Positions 1 through 11,000 of a stretch of 44,834 bases of DNA are shown here, in pieces. The notes beneath the pieces are model-generated. The model was not told the DNA's origin. It saw nothing but the letters and a program-made list of their open reading frames with translations, and did no database searches. Source of the DNA: Intoshia linei (Eukaryota; Orthonectida; Rhopaluridae). The stretch's first letter is position 1, and each line of letters begins with the position of its first letter. The position numbers and the translations under genes are program-made. The DNA is taken from contig LWCA01000169.1 in the NCBI GenBank assembly GCA_001642005.1, positions 1 to 44,834 of the forward strand. The letters run 5' to 3'.

Positions 1-112
1 AAAATTTAATATTTTTACTGACAAACTATTTAAAATACTGACACTTTACGGATTAAAATACTGACGCTATAAATACAAGCCCTTTAATGATATTCATGAT
101 TGTCAGTACTAC

Positions 113-3100
113 CTTATTTCTCCAAAAACGGAACCTTGTTCAAGTGTACCCAGCAAATGTCCTTTGTCGTCTAATACATCACACCTCCCGTATGCTATTA
201 TGTACATTTCGTTGCCGATTTCTCCCTTTTTACAAATTATATCACCTGGAGTGAAAACTGTTGATTTGAAGTATTTCATCAAATTCAATATCAGGGACAT
301 TTCACTTTTCTAATTGGTTAATAATAATATGATAATAATTTACTTCAAATAACGAAATATTTTGGATTGTCTCATAATTAACAGCAATTAATACAGTCAC
401 TTTTAAATTTTCTTGTAAAGTATCCAGATATACAAACTCGTCTAAAATTAATCATTTGTTAAAAAGTTAAAATTAGTTGCTAATATTTAATTTTCTACAT
501 GGGTTCTCAACCTTTTTAAAAGGATCACACTTTTTCTTCTGACAGTATTCATGATTCAGTGAACCCATATAATAATAGTGTAATAATAATTAAAGGCCAC
601 ATAATTGACACCCCTGATATAATTGCAATCTGTAAAGCAGGGAATAAACAATTAATAAATAACGATTCATCTTTAATTTTGTCTGAATTTCTAAATTTTA
701 GAGCAGTGGTTCCCGATTAGGGGTTCTTAAACCCCCTGGGGGTCAAAAACTATATTCTTTGGAAAAGTAGCGGATCTAGGTGGGTGAGGCGGCGATATTG
801 GTGTTTTAAAAGTCTACACATTTTACTCTCGTAAATAAAATGGCACAAACAAAATTAAAATTAAAAAACTGGAACATTCCTTAAAATGTGGTACAAAAAA
901 AAATTTCCTAAAACCCTCTAGAAAATATGATAACAAAAATCCCTAAAACTCTCTTAAAAAGATTATAAAAGTTTTTTTATTCTGAAGACGTCACTTTGTT
1001 AGATCAAAATTTTTTGTAATATCTGGAGATAATGAACTGTAATTTTTTTTAAAATTCTGGAACTATTTTCATTCTTTAAAAAAAGGGTCATTTTGGATTT
1101 TGAGACTGAATACATAACTTTTTGAAATTTAAATTTATGACATTTGTTTTTTAAACTATAGAACCCGTTTGATTTTCAAAGAAAGGATAATTAGAGTTTT
1201 TGGCTGGTAAGATATAAGTTTCTGAGATTAAAATTAATCTTAATTTCACCACCGGAAACAACTTTAATAGAAATATGTAATTTTTTAAACTCTAAGACCC
1301 TTAGTTCTTGAAATAAACGATAACTGACAGCTAGACAAACAAAGAGTTTAATATAAGTTAGGATATTATATTTTACTAGGTGGACTGTTATGTACTACGT
1401 ACAAACAGGACCTACCTCTGCAGAGGGCACATTTTTATTATACTTAAAAAATAAATTCACGTTGAAAATCTAATTTAAAAATCCTACTATTCACTATTAT
1501 CAATCCTTTAAAGGAGTGGTTCCCAAATTTGTGTCAGATGGACCATCATATCACATTACTTTTTACTTTAAAGTGAATTATTCCATCTTAATTTTTTGTT
1601 TGTTAACATTTAAAAATAAAGTAAAAACATTTCAATCCTAAAAATTGCTTTTCAAAAAGAGGGACAACTGGGGTTTTTAATCCGCAAGATGTGAGTTTGG
1701 GAGGTTGAAATTATGTTTGCGAACACCCCGGAAAAAACTGTAATTGAAATCTGGACTTTATAAAATTCTAGACGGGTAGTTATTTAAATAAAGCTGGACA
1801 CACTGACACACACATAAAAATCGCGTAGCATATTATATAAGTTAGGATAAATTATTCATTTACCCCATGAGAAGCACTGATCTAAACGGGAACATTTTAT
1901 AAAAGTAAGTTTTAAAATCTTTTTTGATTTTATCAACTTTATTCATTTTTTTTAATGATTGAACCGAGCTACAATGTACTTTACCCTTAGAAGGATAAAA
2001 GACATCCAATCATATATGCCTCTGGTATGTACAATCTACACTGTGGATAGCAAAATCTGACCCAAAACGTTTAAATTCAAAATCACCTATACAATTTTGA
2101 ACAGTCCAAGTATATTTGAACCAATTATTGACTTTTCCACATAATGTATCTGATTGAACATTTTTCATGTATTTTTTCACATTATCATTGTAATAATTGA
2201 ATTGAGTCAAATTTATATTTGCAGATAAAATAATTTCTCTAACCTAATTATTTTTAAAGTCTTACAAAAAAACTTACTTGTCCAATCAAAATTGAAAATA
2301 TAATGACCCCAAACAGCCAATAAAAAGTCATTACAAGAATCTCAAAGGTAGTTTCTACTTTTCTGACGTTACCGATAGATGAAGAGGTTTTAAGAATCAT
2401 AAAAATCCCCATTATATAACTAAATGCAAGATTACATATGCAAACTACATTTAAACGGATCATTAAATCCCGAATAAGTCCAATTATTAAGACCAATTCC
2501 CTCGTACACACTGGCTTGATAATATGAAATGGTTTGTAAATGCATCAAATAAATCATGTAGAATATATTTTTAAACAGCCGGAGCAAATAAACATTGCTA
2601 AGCCGATACTCGTACAAATCAAAAAAGTTGTTGAAAGGATAAAAGTACAATATCCTATTCAACATGAAAATGGTATGATAGTGTCCAAAATGATGAAATA
2701 ATTTAATAAAATGATCAAATGGTATTATGGAAGCAAAGGCAAGCTAAATAAAAATTTATTAACAAGTTTATAAACATCAAGTGTATAAATATATTCCGAT
2801 TGGAAATCGAATTAACAGACCAATTATTGAGAAAAATATCTATAAATGTTGAAAAAATTAAAAAAGCAAAAACTAACAAACCTGAAAAATTAGTAAGTTT
2901 CTGACCAAGATTTTTTCATGAGTAGGACCAAAAAGTCTAATGTAAGCAACGATAATTGTAAAATTACTAAATTCTAATGAATCATTTTTATCACTGAAAA
3001 AATGGTAGATTTTCAAATTAAAATCTCGCTTGTCGATTTTAACATGCACTAGTCCAAATTTGTAAAACATGTAAAGTATAAATCTTCCAACATTCCCAAT

Positions 3101-5717
3101 AAATTGTAAATTGCTTGACGCCATGCTCATTTCCAATAAATTAGTATTTTTGTTAAGTTTTGGAAGTCGGTGTCGAGGACAAGGTAAAAATTTAAATATT
3201 TGAGGACACGAAAACAAAAAATTAATAATTTGAGGGACCATGAGCAATAGTAAAGTTTTTGAAAAATGTCCAATTATTGAAACGGATGAAAATAAGACCC
3301 CAGCAAAGTAACAATATGTGTCTCCGACAAATATCTTTGCGGGGTATTTGTTCATTCGGTAGAGAGGCACAGAGATAATAATGAACGGGAATGTAATCAT
3401 ATAAACAAGAATAGCATTCTCTATGGAAAATTCATTGACGATATGAGCTACCATTTCATAAATAATTATAAAAATGGCAATTATAATAGATTGACCAACT
3501 TCTATCCCATTTACTCCAGCCAAAATATTTACAGCATTTGTCGAAAATATAATAAGCATCGACATGAAAACATAGTATAAAATTCCTAGATTGCAATATA
3601 TTACAGTTGAACCCATTTACCTATATCCATATATGCCACAGTAAAAAATCTGAGAGGCCACGGTATTTTTATGGAAGTTTGATCAAATGTTATTCGGTAA
3701 ACCATCAGTAACGGAATAGAGGCAAATAATGGAAAACACATCTTGTGTTTCCATTTTAAATCCAGCACGTCATCTATGAACCCAAGAAGGGTTATGGAAG
3801 TAACCGATAATAGAATTGTCAAAAATTGAATTAGCTAAACGTTTTCAAAATAACAAATGAAATTTTAACGGTACCTCTTCAAATGGATTGCCTAAAAAGT
3901 TGTGGGCAGAATGGACAAAGTAATGGTATATTGGTATACACAAAAACAAAATTATTATGTAGTAGATTGCAGCGAATACTCCTGTTCCTTCTGATCTTGG
4001 AATAATGTTTTTAAATTTAAATTAATTTCAAAGTACATTTTTATTTTTGAAGTTTTATTCATATCAATCCCGTAAATGTTTGCATCTATCAACATTTTTG
4101 AATATGTGGGTAAGGATTTCCAAAGGTGGTAGGTTAAAATATACGTAATTGCCAATAAAATTATAAAAAAATCAATATTGTAGTCAAATATCATCTTTAA
4201 TTTTGATACAAATCTTATTGAGTTTGTTTGATAAATTTGAGAAATAAGTTTGTCGCATGCTATGGAAATCAACTTGGTTTAGAAATTAACAAAAATTCTC
4301 TAAGAAGTAGAAATTTTGAATTTACAATTTAATAACCCGGATTTACATTATGTACGTTATTTTAACACATTGGGACTCTGACACGTTTATGCGTCAAAAT
4401 TATGTTTCGAATATTTTTAAATTCGTAATTTCAAAATAGATTTATAGCCGTTTCCATGAATGGATTATTAGTACCTTTGGCTGATGTTGTAGCTAATGTA
4501 TTTGACTATCACTTTTCTAAAAACATTTTTCTCGAGTATAGTTTTGCCAACAATTAATTAAAAAATTTTTAAAATTTGAATTAAAAAAAAATACATATAT
4601 TAATAATTATTAATTAATAATATATTATTTAAATTAACAATTATTTAATTAAATTATATATTATTTAAAAATTAACTATATTACACAAAATAGTTATGAT
4701 ATTCAGAATATAATTTTTTAAATGCTCAATTTGGGTAAATGGCCCAGAGGGACCTCGGAGTAAAGTAGGTTAGGATCTGCTTGTGATACACACTAATTAT
4801 AATTAATGATTTAAAATACCTTAAATTGAAAAGATTTCAAGTATTCTTTATACAAAAACCTCACATCAGTCTATTGAGTAATTTAAATTGCATTATATTA
4901 CAAGATAAAATTGTACCTTTAAATATCCATTGAATAATTTTCTAACTGTAGGAAAAATCCAAAAAATATCAATAATGTAAATAAAATCTGTAAAAATATC
5001 AACATAAAACCAAAAATTGTCAAAAACAGAGTAATTGGTTATGAAACAATTAATGTCGGTAACATATTTAACATTTTCTACGGAAATGGCATTTGATTTG
5101 TACTTTTGTTTTGTAATTATAATATAATTGACTAAAAGTTTTTGCAGAGTAATGGCATCTTGATTAGTAAAGTTCCTTAAAATATGATCAAATAATGTTA
5201 CCGACCCGTTATTTTTTCTATAATATTTGAAAGAATCAGCCAACCCATGATAATGGCTATAAATATCTAATTTAGCTTGATCAGTGAGACCTTTCAAACT
5301 ATTCTTATTATTTGGTAAAAATGTTTCAAATAAAAAATTATAAGAACACTCTTTTTCGTTGACATTTTGGATATCATGATAATTGAATTCTGTCGCTTCA
5401 ATTCCATAAAGTCCTTCCAGTTTCTTATTGAATGAAACTATATATTTATTTTTACAATAAAAAGAATAGGAGCATGATTCAGTGAAACCCAATCTGAATG
5501 GTATAGTGAAAATCTTGTATAAGAATGCTAAGAATATGATCACACACCATATTTGATATATTATTGATTCTCGGTTTATTGATGCAATCGGAAAGTTGTC
5601 TTCAATTTTTTTTTCCTTTATTATCAATACATTTTTTAAATTTTCTTTACTAAATTCAAAATTTCGTATTGGTTCTACTTTACATTTTTTTTTAATTTTT
5701 TTTAACTTGACATGCAT
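113..5717 (-). CDS. Cyclic-nucleotide-gated cation channel, beta-subunit-like (3' end beyond left edge)
   Basis: Exons read on the minus strand: 5717-4917, 4870-4820, 2743-2436, 2419-2278, 2243-about 2010, [a micro-exon of about 10 residues not found], 309-113; the donor at 113 continues outside the window. Order of parts: cytoplasmic N-terminus, S1 (IYQIWCVIIFLAF), S2, S3/S4 (ASIIPFDHF... MLNRILYF), S5, pore, S6 (LFGVIIFSILIGQV), C-linker (KVNNWFKYTW) and the start of the cyclic-nucleotide-binding domain (CKKGEIGNEMYII, GSVFGEI). These match CNG channels, and the pore SIGNV, the GQ(V/M)R step after S6 and CKKGEIG point to the beta (CNGB/TAX-2) type. Expected role: modulatory subunit of a cGMP/cAMP-gated sensory channel in the plasma membrane. 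Odd points: an S1-S2 loop of roughly 130 residues, a frame jump near 2436-2419, and a complete ALG7 gene inside the intron 4819-2744. An acceptor-like tract ends one base before the ATG at 5717, so an upstream exon is possible. Confidence 0.88.
880..1330 (-). repeat. Dispersed repeat family A, inverted, decayed copy
   Basis: Contains the reverse complement of the family hallmark near 990-1020 (gacgtcactttgttagatc... versus gcaaagtgac..cttcacgg in plus copies), spaced T-rich blocks, and a ggtcaaaa-like block. Lies in a CNG intron. Confidence 0.5.
1380..1850 (-). repeat. Dispersed repeat family A/B, inverted, nearly full copy
   Basis: Reverse-complement match over most of its length to 31376-31780 and 35880-36115 (gtacgtagtacataac, tagtgaatagtaggattttta, gggaaccact blocks) and, at its far end, to 40040-40160 (the atgctacgca and cagtcttagaattttataaagtcc blocks). 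This copy shows that the separate shorter blocks belong to one element of at least 470 bp. Confidence 0.7.
2755..2760 (-). promoter_or_regulatory. Poly(A) signal of ALG7 inside the CNG intron
   Basis: AATAAA lies 16 nt after the ALG7 stop and about 10 nt before the AG (2745-2744) that starts the next CNG exon. Cleavage the usual 10-30 nt downstream would fall in or next to that CNG exon, so ALG7 and CNG transcripts should overlap or compete. Confidence 0.55.
2777..4272 (-). CDS. ALG7: UDP-GlcNAc:dolichyl-phosphate GlcNAc-1-phosphotransferase (DPAGT1/ALG7)
   Basis: Five exons: 4272-4037, 3995-3875, 3834-3621, 3585-2882, 2839-2777, with introns of 41, 40, 35 and 42 nt; the joined frame encodes 445 aa (human enzyme about 408). 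It makes GlcNAc-PP-dolichol, the first step of N-glycan precursor assembly, in the ER membrane. Family motifs are all present: MNKTSK near the N-terminus, GFIDDVLDLKWKHK with the metal-binding Asp pair, NAVNILAGVNGIE, FVGDTYCYFAG, and the uridine-site loop PCPRHRLP, spread over many hydrophobic segments. The final small exon (IFFSIIGLL...) matches the usual last membrane helix. The start at 4272 is the first ATG in frame; a second Met 26 codons on is also possible. The gene lies wholly inside a CNG-channel intron on the same strand; its stop is 33 nt upstream of that intron's 3' splice site. Confidence 0.97.
4556..4680. repeat. Low-complexity A/T tract
   Basis: About 125 bp almost entirely A and T (attaattaataatatattatttaa-like runs) between CNG exon 2 and the ALG7 start. 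It may lie in the ALG7 upstream region; no specific motif is identifiable. Confidence 0.7.
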
Positions 5718-6349
5718 TCTGAAACAGGAATATAAATAACTATTAAAGCATTATCAATATCGGTAAATATAAATAGGATGTGATTAATTATTTTGTGACT
5801 ACCCAATATTTAATCAATACAATTTACAATAAATTTGATATATAATTATATAAACTTGAAACGAATATATAATTAAGGAATATTAATAGTAAATATATAT
5901 CATCAACATGCACTGCAAATTACGTGTACGTATTTTAATTTAAAAGTATTTTACTAATTATATCCAACAGCCTACATGTATTTTTTATATATAAGAGGGA
6001 GTGAATAATTATTCATTATAGGCAGTTTGAATAGTAGAATTGTAAAATACAATTTCTGGAATTAATTATAATATAAATATTTAATTATATTTTGGTACAA
6101 AAGTAAAATTAATTTTTTGTTAATAACACAGTCCAACAAAAAAACAATTTTTTTAATGAAAGAGTTAAATTTAGTGCACCTTGAAGATATTTGTTTCTTA
6201 ACAAAATCAAAATTTTGTTCATATAACGTCCAGAGTTTTTTTAAAATACATCAAATTTTCGAAAAAGTGCCTAAAATAAGCATATTTGTAGGTCGTTAGA
6301 AATCCTTAACTTATATAACATGGAATGTCTGTGTGTGTTACCGTATATT

Positions 6350-6760
6350 TAAAAAATTAACAATCGTAGAATTTAAAAAATCCAATTTCTAATACAGAAT
6401 TTCGCAGAGATATTGATATCTATTTTTCAGTTAAGAATTCGAGTCATTCAGGGTCAAAACCGCATATTACCCTTTGTTTTAAAAATTAAACATGTCCTAA
6501 AATTTTATCAACATAAATTCTGGCATACTTTTTTAAATCATAAGAATTATCATAAATAGCAACCTTAAAAAAGTGCATTTTCACGATCAAAACCCAAATT
6601 ACCCTTTTTTTAAATGAAAACAACACTAGAAATTTTAAAAAAATTACAGATGATACAGTTATATTCAGTTAACACACACAAAAAATTTCAATCAGCAAAG
6701 TGACGCCTTCACGGTTAAAAAAGCACTTTATAATAAAGTTTATTATTCATTTTTTTATTT
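6350..6760 (+). repeat. Dispersed repeat family A copy
   Basis: Well-preserved copy: ggtcaaaacc..attaccct blocks repeated, aaattctggcata, then atacagttatattcagttaacac, caaaaaatttcaatc, gacgccttcacggttaaaaaagcac. The same order of blocks is found inverted at 42190-42520 and in plus orientation at 10780-11230. Confidence 0.75.
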
Positions 6761-6976
6761 CGAAACTATTTTAATTAAAATAAAAAATTTAAAATTATTA
6801 ATGTGGTACAATTGAAAAAAGATTATTCTGATACAGCTTATTCCAGTTGATATAAATACAAAATTTAAACCTCAGAAATCTACGCATTCTTGGTGAAAAA
6901 TAACTTTTAATATAATATCAATCAATATTTTTTCTAATGTTCTACAATTTTGTTATCATCATTTTTATATTTATTA

Positions 6977-7130
6977 CAGGGGTGCCCACACCTTTTTTAC
7001 AGCAGACCGGTAATAAATTTATCACGGATCGTTAGATTGAAATTACTGAGCAACCTTAGAAAAGATTTAATAAAAAACGTATTAAATTGACTTTTCATTT
7101 GTAAAAATAAAAATTCGGTGCACACCCCTA
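6977..7130. mobile_element. Small hAT-like MITE
   Basis: Ends are imperfect inverted repeats (CAGGGGTGCCCACACC at the left; the right end reads back as TAGGGGTGTGCACCG). 154 bp, no coding capacity, and no clear 8-bp target duplication, so the assignment is tentative. Confidence 0.45.
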
Positions 7131-8023
7131 ACAATACGACGCTGCGCCACTGATAAAAAGCAATTATTAATGTCAATTAACGAAATGCCATTAGAGTATG
7201 TATTTAAAAAACCCAGCTTGATTTTAATTTAGATCAATAACGTTTAAAGTCATATGCAGCTGCAAATCCTAGATAGTAGAGATAAGTAAAATTTTACCCT
7301 AACAAATAATATAATGAAATAAGTGGGAATTACTTTTTTTAATCTATAATATTGCAACTTGCTATTCATAGACGATAAGGATAAGAAAAAATAAAAATTG
7401 GTAATCATGTCAAATACAATAAAAAGTTATCGGCATCCATTTGATTTTGTAAATTACTTTCAGACAGCGTTAATTTTTAAATGTACTTAATTATAAAAAT
7501 TATTGCTTAATAGTGTTCTTTTTGTATTTTTAATAAAAAGAGAAACAATTAAACATTATGTTTTTACATGCCAATAACTTGACTGTTAAAATGAATTGAA
7601 ATGTCCAGACTATTTGGATATACACTTGTACTTTTTAAAAATGATAATAATTCAATTTTTATCATTTCGAAAATTATCAATTCAATTTTGACTTTAAATA
7701 CAATTGCCTAATCAATACAATTGAAAATTAACAAGTAATGTTTTAATTTTGTAATATGTAATTACTACATTGAAAAATAAATACCGACACGCACTTATTG
7801 ACATTTATACAATACATCACTGTCACTGTAAAATGTTGGTTTGACTCGGTTTGTTGCATAATGTTAATTCATTAGGGATGTTTAGTTTACTCGATACATC
7901 TCATAAATTTAATGCAATTTATTGTCTCATTAAATTTCATGTTTACAAGTTAAACTTAAATTGTTTATAAATTAATTTGTAGGAAAATTGTTTCTAAATA
8001 CATATTATCAAAATTGGTTTATA

Positions 8024-11000
8024 ATGATTACAGAAAATGATGAATATTTGGTTCAAAATTGTCACGGTATGAATTATTCTTTTTTTATATCATTTTATCA
8101 TTTTATAATTATTTTTTGTTAATAATCATTTTTAGTAATTAAAAATATGAAAAAGAAAAAATATACTAATTTTAAAGTACCTCTAAAATATCATACCGTT
8201 AATTTCAATTCCAATTTAATAAATTTCGATTTATCTAATCGGTATAGATCCAAATTTGAAAAAACCAATAGAAATAAAAAAAAATCTTCATTCGTCTCTA
8301 GAGAATTTAAAAAAAAATCTTTTAAATTTTCTAAAAACAATTTAACAAAATGTTTTAAATTTCAACCTGATTTTAAGTTGACACATGAAAATCAATTTCG
8401 TATCTATAAAAGAGGTTTAATTATTTTTTTTCGTTTTATTGTTTCTTAGATTCTGATCCAAATTTTTATGAAAATACAAGTGTTAAAAGAAATTTGAATT
8501 GTTCTGACAATTGTTATTCCGGTAATGTATCATTTATAATATCTATATTAGGATTATTAATGGGTTGGGTTCATCAATTTAAATTTAATTTCAATCAGTT
8601 AGTTTATTAATAATTATTCATTTATCCATTATCATTTATTTATTTATATCAATTTATTCGATTAAATCAAGGTACTAAGATTTAAGACTTGCATAAATAA
8701 AAACTTGCATGCTTATGAATTTGCTACACAATCAAAAATTGTGAAATATTAATAATAAAAAAAATTTTTAATTAAAATAACGTTCCCCAATTTTCCATAT
8801 AATCGGTCCGACCGGTGGGCGCAAATTTTTGTCAACACTAAGGTTTGATTTTTTTAATAATTTAAAAAATTTTAAAAATGAGACTGGTCATAAAAATTGA
8901 TTATAAACATAATTAAAAGAGAAATAATGGACACTAAAATGTATAATGAAAATTAAGATATGAGGCACTTTAAAAATATTTCAATATTCATGTTTGTAAA
9001 TTGACTTCACCGTATTTGCTTGCCAGATTCGATACGGGCCATTTCCCAGTTTATAAATAAAATTACTTCCTGTTAATTCTGTTTTTTGTTATTTCATAAT
9101 TCAAATCATTAATTTTTAGAGAACGTATACGATATGGCAATGCCGTCCATGAAAGGTTATAATAAAAATGTTCATTGTAAAAGTTTTAACTCAATTTTAT
9201 TAAAAATATATATTTCATGGAATATTTTAATATTAATCAATAATTTCAAGGTATATCAAACACTCTACCCAAAAGAATATATTATTCAAATGATAGAAAT
9301 AACCCGTCGATGGGAATGATTAAATTGAATAATGAAAAAGGCTCATTGAACGGTTCATTAATATATATTATTTAATTTGAATGTACATTGTAATTCATAA
9401 AACAATACACGGGTTGACATTTATCTGTTTCAGTTAAAAATTTTCTTGGTGTATCCACCCATACCGACCGTTAATATTTAAAAAATATTTTGTTGACTCA
9501 TACAATAGTCGTCTCATACACGGTCTACGGGGTTACAAGACTCCTGACTTTTTATTTCGCAGGTTATCGCAGATCGGCGATCTTATAAAATTTTATAAAT
9601 AAAAATATTTCATCTTTAATATTTAATAATAAATGAAAATTTTTAGTTGTGAAACATGTTGGAGGAAATGATTTAAAAAATATAAACAGATATGAAAATT
9701 TACCATTTAAAAAATATGAAAATATTCAGTAATTAAAAAATGTATATAATGTAAAATTTGTATAATTAGAAACATAAAAGCACTACGCCAAAATTCAAGG
9801 GAATCTATAAAATTACCAAATAAAAAGTTATTTATGTCGACAATAATATTTTCATTGGCAATGATTTTAATTTTTACGTTCATCTGCTTATTTGGTAATT
9901 TACAATTTATAATAATGTTAATATTGTTATGTATAGTAGCAAGTTTCATGCAAAGTAGAGGCAATTCTATACAAAATAACCTTCTCTCTACTACACCTAG
10001 CATAATCAATTATAATAATGCTAAAAACGTTACACAGGATTATTCCATCACTGGTTTTATTGAAATGTGGTCATCGGTTTTATACATTTTAAAATGCAAA
10101 AAGCTCATTAAAGTGCAAGTTGAAGCTCCATTTAATAATTTATTAATTTATGGTAAATTAAATTCAATTCCAACCATATACGATTATGATTTCATTAAAT
10201 ATGCTCGACCGAACATCAACCTTAATAATGTAAATTATCAAAATGTCGACCCTGATTTATATACAAATGATTCACACGTATTGGACATTTATCACGAAAA
10301 AAATGCTTTCTTTCTGTCAGATAATATTTGGTATCTGCGAATTTATAATGATTTTTCAACAAAAGCTAAATATCAATTCACTGTAGAAGGTGTCAATGGA
10401 AAATTAGATAAAGGTTAGATTTGTATCAAATTTCAGTTGTAAATCATTTTAAATGATTTATTGCTACATAATTTTTCAATTAATTTAATTTAATTATATC
10501 CAAATGTTAGATAATATATTTATAATGATAAGGGTTAATAACTTTTCTATTTAAGGGAGCCTTCATTATTCCGTTATTTACTCAAAAAAACTTTAGTTGT
10601 ACTGATTTTACTGATATTTACAAATCCTCCATTATTTGCCAATAATTTTTCAAAATAAGTTAAAAAAATGTGTTGATATCTGTTTGTTCCAGTTTATTTA
10701 AGAAGGTAAGAGGAATCGAGATGTAAAATTACATATTTCTATTACAGTTTTTTTAGAGTCATGTTTTATAGAAAATTTCATTTTTAGAAATTAAGCCCTT
10801 CAAGGTCAAAAACCCAATTGTCCTTTTTTTTAAATTCAAATACGTCCTAGAATTATAAAAAATACATCATTTCATTAAAAACCACATGCACAACATGGAA
10901 AAACCACAAATTAATTTTTTTGTAAAAATGAAAAAAGTCCTAAAATTTTATAAAACATAAATTCTGGAATAGTTTTTAAATCATAAACATTATCATCAAT

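Larger units (their letters stand above)
310..2009. other. Long CNG intron filled with dispersed repeats
   Basis: No convincing exon was found, although a short C-linker micro-exon should be here. The stretch carries the start of a hAT-like repeat near 704 (CAGTGGTTCCCGATT) and two minus-oriented copies of the large dispersed repeat described separately (about 880-1330 and 1380-1850). Confidence 0.6.
5718..8023. other. Intergenic region between divergent CNG and teneurin genes
   Basis: No reading frame here resembles a known protein; the 60-codon frame at 6117-6299 has no splice or family support. Holds a family-A repeat (6350-6760) and a small hAT-like element (6977-7130). The teneurin promoter presumably lies in the unique AT-rich part after about 7200. 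Confidence 0.6.

Noticed and set aside
6117-6299. 60-codon plus-strand frame between CNG and teneurin
   Set aside because: No splice signals, no family resemblance, and biased AT composition.
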